Shown here in pieces: positions 55,487 to 64,000 of a stretch of 64,000 nucleotides of DNA. The notes under the pieces were generated by a model. The model searched no databases and was not told the DNA's origin. It saw only the letters and a list, made by a program, of their open reading frames with translations. This stretch comes from Brachypodium distachyon. Lineage: Eukaryota; Streptophyta; Magnoliopsida; Poales; Poaceae. The stretch's first letter is position 1; every line of letters begins with the position of its first letter. The stretch lies in NCBI RefSeq assembly GCF_000005505.3, contig NC_016131.3, forward strand, positions 37,101,001 to 37,165,000, in the 5' to 3' direction. A program made the position numbers and the translations under genes.

Positions 55487-56700
55487 CTAAAAAGGTTTTA
55501 AGAAAAAGTAGAAAACACTGGACAAGGTTAGGTGTAGAATCGTCGCAGTTGCGACGTTCCAAGGCCTGCTGTAGGTGACACCACTCTTCATGTCTTTGAT
55601 ATAGTAAGCGCCTCCCGGAATCACCTTGGTGACCACGTAGGGTCCCTCCCAAGGTGATTGGAGCTTGTCATGACCCTTTTGCTTGAGTCGAAGTACAAGG
55701 TCACCTTCGACGAAGGAGCGGCTGCGCAACCGACGGCTGTGGTAGTTACGCAGGCTCTGCTGATAGACGGCTGCTAGTGCAAGCGCAATGTCGCGAGCTT
55801 CGTCGACTGCGTCGATTGCATCTTCCATTGGCATGTCAACTTCCGGCCCAGAGTACGCCATGACTCGAGGCGCGTTGAACCGGACGTCAGATGGTAGTAC
55901 TGCCTCAGCACCATACACCATGAAGAACGGCGTGAACTTGGTGCGGCCATTTGGAGTTGTCCGCAGGCTCCAGAGTACGGAGGGCAGTTCTTCGACCCAT
56001 GCCCCAGTTGCACGATGTAGGGGAGTCATGAGCCGTTTTTTTATGCCGACTATGAGCAGGCCGTTCGCCTTTTCGACCTGTCCGTTAGTCCGTGGATGCG
56101 CCACTGCTGCGTAATTGAGGTGGATCCCCATCTTTTCGCAGAAGTCTTGGAACTTGTTAGAAAGGAAGTTTGACCCGTTGTCGGTGATAATGTTGTGAGG
56201 AACCCCGAAGCGGAATATGATAGAGCGGATGAACGCCACGGCAGTCGCTCCCGTGGCGTTTGTGATGGGCATGGCCTCGATCCATTTGGTGAACTTGTCG
56301 ATAGCGACAAGCAGGAAAGTATGACCCCCTTCTTTTGATCGTTGAAGTGGTCCAACCATGTCGAGTCCCCATTGAGCGAAAGGCTAAGCCAATGGTATTG
56401 TTTTGAGTTCTGAGGCCGGGGCATGCGGCTTCATTGCGAACATCTAACAGGCCACGCATCGGTTGACGACGTCAGCAGCGTCCTCCATCGCTGTCGGCCC
56501 GTAGAACCTGACTCGAAATGCTTTTGCCGCGATAGCACGGCTTCTCGCGTGGTGATCGCATGTGCCTGGATGTATGTCGATCAAAATCTCCCGTCCTTCC
56601 TCGGGTGGGATGCACCTCTGCAGGGCGCCAGAGACGCTTCGTTTGTAGAAATCGCCTTCAATGACGGTTAAAGCTTTGGACCGCCGGGCGATTCAGCGCA
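55487..56700 (-). pseudogene. pol: Integrase of element F
   Basis: The minus strand first encodes the zinc domain (HPGTCDHHARSRAIAAKAF ... CVAC, about 56600-56460), then a stop near 56455 and another just before the core. The core has the first Asp in WGLDMVGPL, the second in IITDNGSNF and the Glu in NGQVEKANGLL. The C-terminal domain has GDLVLRLKQKGHDKLQSPW, WEGPYVVTKV and YYIKDMKSGVTYSRPWN. The frame from 56359 to 55487 is open for 290 codons, so the core and C-terminal domain are well preserved. It belongs to a Tat subfamily different from C and D. Confidence 0.9.
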
Positions 56701-57960
56701 CTTCTGCATCGTCTGCAGGTAGCTCTTGACGTAACATGTACGCAAGAAAAGGTTGCATCCATGTTGGCTCGATCATGAGCACCTCGTCAGGTTCTTCTTC
56801 ACCAGTTGCGACTGCAGGGTCGTCCGCTAAGTGAGGGTCAAGGAGTTTCTGCTCACCGTCGATCGGAATCGACTTCTTGGGAGGAAGTATTCTTTCCTTT
56901 GATGGATCTCTGGTGGATGACCTCTAAGAATACTCCGGATGGAATTGGGGAACGAGTCGAGCCAATGTTGGCCAGACTGTCAGCCTCGTCATTGCTGTTT
57001 CAGCCAATGTGACGCAGCTCGCATCCTTCGAACTGGCCTTCCAGTATATTGTAGAGATCGCGATAAGCAATCATAGAGTCGGAGATGGCGTCACATGACT
57101 TCATCGTTTGCTGAACGACGAGGTAGGAGTCGCCGTATATCTTGAGCCTGGTGGCCCCGCAAGCCTTGGCCATGAGCATGCCGTGCAAGAGGTCTTTCAC
57201 CTTTGGGCACGTAACTGGTGGCACCTTTCTATTTGGCTTCATTATAAGAAGGGTTGTGACAATGCATCTGAAGCACGTAACGAAGTCTATCACCTTTGGG
57301 CGAAATAAGCACGACACCCGCGCCGGCCCCTTCATGTCGCTTCGTCCCATCAAAGTACATCGTCCATGAGCCGGACATGTCGGGCGGGCCTGGAGTCTGA
57401 GCCTCGGTCCACTCGCGATGAAGTCGGGGAGAACATGTGATTTGATCGACTTCCGTCGCTCGCAAGTTATGTTGCGAGACGAGAGCTTGATTCCCCACTC
57501 GGCGGCTCGCCCAGTCGTTTCTGAGTTGTTCAGAATGTTGGCGAGAGGAGCCTCGCTGACAACCACAACTGTGTGTTGCTGGAAATAATGCCTCAACTTG
57601 CGTGCTATTAGGAAAACTCCATACGCAAGCTTTTGGTAGTGGGGATAGCGCTGCTTTGTAGGCGAAAGGACCTCACTGATGTAGTATACTGGGCGCTGAA
57701 CACCGTGGGTCTTGCCTTCTTTGGCTCACTCAACTACGATCGTTGTGCTGACCACCTGGGTGGTGGCTGCGATGTACAATAGGAGCTGCTCATCTTCTTA
57801 TGGGGCGATGAGAATCGGTGAGGTTGACAGCAGATGCTTCAAGTCTGCGAAAGCAACATTGGCCTCTGGTGTCAACGCGAAGTCATCCTTCTTTTCTTTC
57901 AGAAGATGGTAGAAGGGCAAAGCTTTCTCGCCTAGCCTACCGATGAATCTGCTCAGAGCC
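56701..57960 (-). pseudogene. pol: RNase H region of element F
   Basis: This covers the first RNase H and connection (HYFQQHTVVVVSE near 57590) and the Tat-type second RNase H: MYFDGTKRHEGAGAGVV, a glutamate in NEAKYEALLHGM, GDSYLVVQQ and FEGCELRHIG. Several frame changes occur between 57600 and 57230. The piece 56701-57000 holds its end and the linker to integrase, also with stops. Confidence 0.82.
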
Positions 57961-58794
57961 GCGAGTCGACCTGTGAGCTACTGAAGCTCATGAATTTTAG
58001 TCGGCTCCTTCATGGTTAGGATGGCTCTGATTTTTATCGGATTTGCTTCGATGCCTCGAGCCGACAAGAAGTATCCAAGGAGTTGCCTAGCAGGTACCTT
58101 GAAGGTGCACTTGGTGGGGTTCAACTTGATTTTGTACTTGTCAAGGTTGTTGAATGTCTCCTGTATGTCGTCGAGAAGCGTTGCTTCTTTCTTCATTTTA
58201 ATGACGATATCGTCGATATAGACTTGGACATTGTTTTCCCAGCTGAGGCTTGCTGCACGCCTACATGCAGCGCTGATAGGTGGCACCTGCGTTTTTGACC
58301 CCGAAAGGCATTGTTGCCTAACAGAAAACTCCGTATGGAGTGACAAATGCTATCTTCTCCTCGTCTTCGACCTTGAGTCGAATCTGATTGTAACCTAAGT
58401 AGGCGTCCAAAAAGGACAATCATTCGCAGTCGGCGGTTGAATCGACGATCGGCAAAGGGAAATGGTCCTTTGGGCAGTGCTTATTGAGCGACCTGAAGTC
58501 AACGCCCATACGCAGGACTGTGGTATTCTTCTTGGGGACAAGGATGGGGTTTGCTACCTAGGTCGCTTGTTTTATCTCCCTGATGAATTTAGCTTCAAGG
58601 AGTCGTTTAACTTCTTCCCTGATGGCTTTGCGCTTTGGCTCCGAGAAACGCCGCATGGGTTGTCGCACTGGCTTTGCGTTCTCGTACACTTTAAGTGCAT
58701 GCTCGGCAAGTTCCCTAGGAATTCCTGGCATGTCAGCTAGCACCCAGGCAAAGATTTCCCAGCGCTCACGGAGGAACTCGACGAGCACGCTTTC
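57961..58794 (-). pseudogene. pol: Reverse transcriptase of element F
   Basis: The minus strand encodes EIFAWVLADMPGIPRELAEH, then VRQPMRRFSEPKRKAIREEV, then a region with stops, and the catalytic box VYIDDIVIKMKKEATLLDD (near 58215), where both Asp residues are intact. CTFKVPARQLLGYFLSARGI follows. Stops near 58558 and 58440-58320 and a small loss near 58280 break the domain. The TAG at 58795-58797 precedes it. Confidence 0.87.
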
Positions 58795-58797
58795 CTA

Positions 58798-60443
58798 TGC
58801 AGGAGGAAGGCTTGTTGATATGATAGCGGTCTTGCTGGGGTCACTCGGATGGACCTGAACCTTCTTGGTGTCCGCTTTCTTGTTGAACTCGGGCTGATAA
58901 GCCGGTTTTTTGGCGACTGGTGTTTTCTCTAGGCCGATTGAAGCTTTTAATTGCTCGAACTCTTTATGCATGCCGAAGGACTCGGAGATTTTATGAAACT
59001 CCTTGTCGGAGGTGTCTGAGCCTGTGAAGTTTCCTGAAACAGTGATCACGCCGTTGGGCCCTGGCATTTTGAGCTTGAGATAAGCATAATGCGGGACCGC
59101 CATGAAGTGAGCCAGTGCGACTCGACTCAGCACCACGTGGTATTGTGAAGGCCAGTCAACTACTTCGAAGTCGAGTCTTTCATGCCGAAAATTGTCGGGT
59201 GAGCCGAATACCACATCAAGGCTGATTCTTCCCAGCGGCGTGGCTGCTTTGCCTGGGATGATGCCGTGGAAGGTTGTGTCCGTTGCAGGAAGCTTTGTCA
59301 TGGAGCGATTCATCCCTCGGAGGGTGTCAGCGTAAATAAGGTTGAGACCGCTTCCGCCGTCGACAAATACTTTGCTCATCATGTACCCGCCGATCTGGGC
59401 TTTGAGTACTAGAGCGGCGTGTCCAGGACGTGGGAGTCTGGGAGGGTGATCCTGTCGAGAGAAACTGATTTCTGTTTCAGACCAAGGTATTGTGGCACGG
59501 CTGGTGGAGTGGCCACGAGCATATGTTCTTGGCGGGTTATTAGCTTCTGGACCCAATTTGTTGGCCTGCCCTTCTGAATCATGCAAACGTGACCTGCTGG
59601 GGCTGGATACGACTCGACAGCAGCAGGTGTTTGCTCCGAAGAGTGGTTCGCTACCTCGACCATGTTGGTTTGGAGCAAGCGAGCCGACGAAGCTCCGATG
59701 GCCAGAGTCGCCGGATGCTGAGCCGGTGGCAACATGGCGACTCCATTGCCAGGGTAATGGGAGTAACCCATTTGCACGGTTGTTTGCTATGCTCTAGTAA
59801 ACTCGAGATGTAACTCTTTCAATCGCCTGCACTCCCTCAGGGGATGGCTAGGCTTGATGTTGCCCTGTTCGTCTTTGTAGACATGGAACGGGCAAGAAGC
59901 TGCCAACTACTGAGAGAGTGTAAACTGGCCTCCCTTGCATCGCCACTGAGGATTAGGCTCGCGGATTTCACCGCTGCGGTCACCTTCTATTTGAGAGGTG
60001 GCTGCGACAAAATCAGGCGAGGTTGGTTCCTCGAACGTGCGACCCTTGCGCTTCCTTCGTCTCTCGAAGGCGCGATCTGCGCTATTGGCTGGGGATTGAG
60101 CTCGTTCGTTGCAAACTGAGTCCTCCCCATCAGCCTATCGGTTGGTGATTTCAATCAGAAAGCTGATGGTAGTAGGTCAAACGTGACCCGATTCTTCTTT
60201 GACCTCGACTCGACGAACGCCTCGTTTGAATGCGTCTTTGGCGTTTTCATCTGAGAGTTCCTCGGAGGCATGCTTCGAGTTGGTCCATCGTTGGATATAG
60301 GAGCGGATATACTCTCCCTTGCGCTGAACGCACGATTGAAGTTGTTCAAGAGAAACTGGTCGCTTATACGTGGCTTTGAAATTGCGCATAAAAGCTTGTA
60401 CCGGCTCATCCCATGAAGTGAGCTCGCCATCACGCAAGCTGTT
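58798..60443 (-). pseudogene. gag: gag (partial) and protease of element F
   Basis: From the right edge at element G the minus strand gives the gag core (SWDEPVQAFMRNFKATYKRP, EYIRSYIQRW), stops near 60177, and a poorly conserved stretch (59780-60150). A frame with protease motif VFVDGGSGLNLIYADTLRG (near 59350) and HERLDFEVVDWPSQYHVVL follows to 58795. The N-terminal part of gag and the 5' LTR lie beyond G. The DGGSG motif resembles that of CRM and D rather than DTG. Confidence 0.82.
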
Positions 60444-63400
60444 TGTAACATCCCAAAAATTTCAAACTTTTACATGTGCATTGCATCCATAAGCATCATG
60501 CCACAATTGCATATTTGAATTCAAATTTGAATCTCAAAAAGGCTTTGGAAAGTTTTTATTTCAATTTAAACCCTAGGGTTTACACCCATTTAAGCTTTGG
60601 TTCTTCAAACCAATAAGGTTTATCTATAAAAGGGGTTTATTACATATATAAGCTATCCCATAATTTTTGGAAAATTATTTGGAGTTGAAAAAGTATTTTA
60701 TTTAAATAGTTATATAGCCCTAAAGGCATTTATAGGGCAAATGTATTTTTATATATTTTATTTTGAGGGGAAATCACTCCCAAAAGTTGAATCCTCGTAA
60801 AACATGATTTTACAAATTTTCTGGAATTTATTTGGACCTATTTGGAGTTCAAAATCAAAAGTTATCAAAGAAATGAGAAAAAGGGAAAAAGAAAAGAAAA
60901 AAAAAGGTAAACCGGACCGGTCCGACTGCATGGGCCGAACCGGCCTAGAACTGACCGCGCCCGACCGCACACGAGCTGGCCCAACCAGCCCGGTCTGCCC
61001 CCCGCGCGCGCTGAGTCGCTGACAGGTGGGGCCCACCTGTCAGGCTCTTCTTCCTCGTTTGGAAAGCGCCGGCCGTCACGCGCGCCGAGTCTGCGCCTGA
61101 TCCGCCGCGCGGCTTCGCTGCCCCGCCGATTTCGGCCTTCCCAGAACCGCCCGAGCGCACCACTATAAAGCCCGGAGTTCCCCCTCTCTTTTCCCTCTCT
61201 TGCTCGACCGAATCCTCGCGCCCACGCCTCCCGATTCCTCGCCGGAGCCGCACGGACGCTGCCGCTCGTTTTGGTCACCGCCGACAACCCTAAGGGTTAG
61301 CTCCGCCATCTTCTTCTCCCTCTACTTCTTCATCTCCGTGCGCTTCTTTTGACGCGCGCCTCGTCGCGTTTCGTGCCCGCAGCCATCGCCCGAAGCTCGC
61401 CGGAGCTCTGCCACCCGCGCCGCCGCCTCATCTTCGTCCTAGGCGAGCGCGCCGACGTCCTCGAGGAGTGCCGACCCCGCCATCGCCCTCGCCGTGCCGC
61501 GCTGCGTCAACCCCGCACCTCCCTGCGCCGCCGTCTCCCTCGTCTCCGGCGACCGCCGCCGCCGCGAAGGTAAACCCTAGCCCGCCCCGACCGTCCGATC
61601 GTGATCCCACGGTCAAGATTAGATCCCCATTTTATTTTTAATCAAACCGGTACACACCAATGAGGAGCTGACACGTGGCACCTATTTTATAAAAAAATTC
61701 TAATTTTAATTCCCCGGAATAATTAAATAGCACTTTTGCAGAAAAGCCCCTGTAACTTCAAATGATCATATCTTTTAATCTGTTTGGCCAAATTTAATGA
61801 TCCACACCTTTTTGGAATCCTTAGGAAATGTTGAATCTTTTGGCACTGTCCATTTTCAAATTTAAATTTTTGAATCACATTCAAATTACAGAATAGGGTT
61901 TAAAACCATTTAATTCATAACTAATTATTTAGAAGTCCTTTTTAAATGAAACCAGTGCCCAAATTTTTTTTTTATTATCCTCTGTCCAATGGGACAGAGA
62001 AATAAATATTTTGAATTCATTTTTTTGGCTGGTGCCAATAAAACCTCATTTTATGGTTTAAACCCCAACTTTTGCAAATTGTTTAAAACCCTAATTACAT
62101 GTGGTTAATTATCAATGCTTAAGATCAGTAGATCACCCAAATAAAATAAACCAAATGATGTCACATATTGCATTGCATCATAACATACATTCTTTTGTCA
62201 GGTTTGAATTGTGTGCTTATGTGTGTGTATGTTGTTTGTATTTGAATAGTTTTCTCGGAGAGCGAACCTTGTGATTGTGACGAGTGTTTGAGCTCCAACT
62301 GCTACCAAGGCAAGTTCACTTTGATCATATCCTATTACTGTTTGATTTTAAAATACTTAGGCATTAGAATTGTTTATAGAAATGCATTGATAGGACTATT
62401 ACTCGTACTTATGCTAGCTATGATTGACCTACTAGCTATAGGGTTACATTTGCCATGAATTCTCCACCAATAGCCATCGTGATTAGTATTGCTTAGCCAT
62501 GCTATGTTAGTAAACATGGGAGGGAATCTCAATCACTGTGAAATGACGATGTGGAGTAATTTTGGAAACTTGGCAAAACAACCCTAATGAACCATCCTGG
62601 GTGGACTGCTTTGAGATTTTGAGATGTTATGCGACGTCAGGTCCATTTCTATGGGTCCCTCTGAGTCGAGTCTCCGTGGATTCGGAGATGGATCGTCCAT
62701 GGACGTCTCTTCCGTGGATTCGGGGAGCGCTTGTGTCGCAAATGTGGAATGCCACCTGGGGTATCAGAGACTGGACTAGTTTCCTGTTTAGTAGCTTCCA
62801 GTACAACCACATGGTAATATGGGCTCTGCCTGGATGGAGTAAGAAATGTTTACCCAGATCTGAGGGATTGTACTGAGGTAGTTGTGTAGGTGGGAGCGCG
62901 GGTCCCTCAGGTGGTCTGGGTTAACATGTTCTGAAAATTCTTGAAGTCGATGTCGTTGCTACTCCACTTGGAGGACAGCAACGGATTAACACGTCGATTT
63001 CTTGTGGGGAATGTGTACAACCTCTCGAGAGTGTCAAACTAAGTACTTAGCCGTGTCCCCGGTTACGGACAATTATGAGCAACTAGATATTGGGGCTGTA
63101 AAGAAAGTCTCACTCATTCCAACTTCTTAAATAAAATGAATGGTTTGAACAGGGTAGGGGCACTTGATGTTTCTACTCAATGTGCTCTAGGTTAATAGGA
63201 GAATGGGTGTTTCTACCCCGTGTCCATTAGTTAACAATATTGTAACATTCAATTGTAGTAAGATAAACTATGTTTGCTACCACGCCATAAAGCCTGAACC
63301 CCACTATACCTCAATTGCATATACTTGGTAGGATTTGTTATAACTTCCAGGTGAACTTGCCAATACATTCAAATGTATTGACCATGTAGTGGCTGCAAAT

Positions 63401-63756
63401 AACAATGCAGGTGAATCTGACGAAGAGTGAGGTTCGTCGATGCTCTTTGGGTCATGTGCTTACATTCCAACATGCTCTCTCCTTTGGGAGTAGATGAGGC
63501 CCATTTGCTCTACCTTTCCGCTTTAGTTTTATGAGACAATGTTATCATGGTTTTGAAACAATATTTGTTTATGCTGGCCTGAGAGGTCATGCAAGATTGT
63601 AAGTACAATTAAGTTCTGGATGATACGATGTAATAAAGTACTTTTGACCGTTGTATCTTGGTATTACATCTTGAACTATGTGTGCTAGTGAGTCAATCCA
63701 GGGACTAGCACAAATAAGCACAGAGATCGAACCCTAGTAAGGGGGCGGTCGCTTCA
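60444..63756 (+). mobile_element. 5' LTR of Tekay-like element G
   Basis: This complete 3313-bp LTR runs from TGTAACATCCC to CGCTTCA, followed two bases later by a primer site. It is the same family as the solo LTR at 6591 and less similar to the LTR of A. It holds only one copy of the segment amplified there. It interrupts F's gag; CTGTT (60439-60443) is the visible half of the TSD. A GC-rich core is at 60920-61600. No host gene is supported inside. Confidence 0.93.
61163..61170 (+). promoter_or_regulatory. Candidate TATA box in the LTR of G
   Basis: CTATAAAG at the 3' side of the GC-rich stretch is followed by a pyrimidine-rich run (CCCTCTCTTTTCCCTCTC), a usual plant core-promoter setting. 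A second candidate, ACATATATAAGC, at about 60642, is conserved in the other Tekay LTRs. Confidence 0.45.
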
Positions 63757-63758
63757 GA

Positions 63759-63770
63759 TGGTATCAGAGC
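63759..63770 (+). promoter_or_regulatory. Primer-binding site of element G
   Basis: A perfect TGGTATCAGAGC, followed by the same AATGTGTTGCCTGTAGGA-type context as in element A (1881). The leader continues to the window end without a gene. Confidence 0.93.
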
Positions 63771-64000
63771 AATGTGTTGCCTGTAGGAACGTGACCCTAG
63801 TTTGGATTAGGATAAGACAGACCAAAGACCAAACCTTAGGATTACTTCTTATCCCTATCTGATCTATATATATACATATATTTATTCCTTATCCCTATTC
63901 ATCTGAACCTTTGCATTTATATCTTACATATGCATGACATATTTGTTGTTTTATTCCACATATACACCAAATACTATGCATTATACCACATATGCATGTT

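Larger units (their letters stand above)
6351..60443 (-). mobile_element. Tat-lineage Ty3/gypsy element F, interrupted by B1, a DNA transposon, D and G
   Basis: F is reconstructed from three stretches: 6351-6508, 34001-37135 and 54985-60443. The first two carry a + strand accessory gene that becomes continuous when B1 and the DNA transposon are removed. The third carries gag, protease, RT, RNase H and integrase on the minus strand, in the order expected for Tat elements. A ~50-bp block around ACCGGGTGCGCGA occurs on both sides of D (about 36939 and 55012). This supports both flanks being one spacer with repeated blocks. The 3' LTR is lost at the junction with E; the 5' LTR lies beyond G, outside the window. 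Confidence 0.68.

Overview
This window is plant nuclear DNA, almost certainly from a grass (Poaceae) with a large repeat-rich genome. I see no intact host gene, no rRNA or tRNA gene and no prokaryotic feature. Nearly every base belongs to LTR retrotransposons of the Ty3/gypsy superfamily nested inside one another, plus one small DNA transposon. Seven of the nested insertions can be closed exactly because a 5-bp target-site duplication (TSD) is readable on both sides, and an eighth, the DNA transposon, has a 3-bp TSD. The grass assignment rests on a CRM-type (centromeric retrotransposon) polyprotein, Tat-lineage elements with an extra antisense gene, and Tekay/Del-like elements with LTRs above 3 kb.

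Layout, outermost first. (1) Tekay-like element A, + strand: end of the 5' LTR, primer-binding site, gag and protease-RT, cut at 4762. (2) A rearranged Tat-lineage block: fragment E (4763-6350), then Tat element F, minus strand. F is seen as an antisense gene (6351-6508, 34006-34845, 36496-36900), a spacer, and integrase, RNase H, RT, protease and gag (54985-60443). (3) Inside F's antisense gene sits B1 (6509-34000, TSD CCCTG), a non-autonomous relative of CRM. B1's 5' LTR holds a solo Tekay-type LTR (6591-10836, TSD TGAAT) with an internal array of six ~350-bp units. B1's leader holds Tat element C (11989-31250, TSD GGATC), and C's integrase gene is split by CRM element H (17108-25320, TSD CCTGG). 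(4) F also carries a 1.65-kb DNA transposon (34846-36495, TSD CGA). (5) F's spacer is split by Tat element D (37136-54984). D's 3' LTR holds B2 (37686-45715, TSD ACGCG). B2 holds a solo Tekay LTR (39705-43968, TSD AGAAA), which holds a solo B-family LTR (42168-43209, TSD TACTC). (6) A new Tekay-like element G (5' LTR 60444-63756, primer site 63759) interrupts F's gag and runs off the right edge.

How the parts relate: CRM element H and the B family share R/U5, primer site, polypurine tract and leader repeats. B2 encodes only a Gag without a zinc knuckle, so B looks like a family mobilised by CRM proteins. The B LTRs also keep an ORF that continues, in frame, the CRM polyprotein tail that reads into the LTR. 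The Tat elements C, D and F each carry a separate sense-strand gene, which looks spliced in C and D, opposite to gag-pol. Every autonomous-type element visible here is broken by stops, frameshifts, deletions or active-site changes. A CRM insertion suggests, but does not prove, a centromeric or pericentromeric location.
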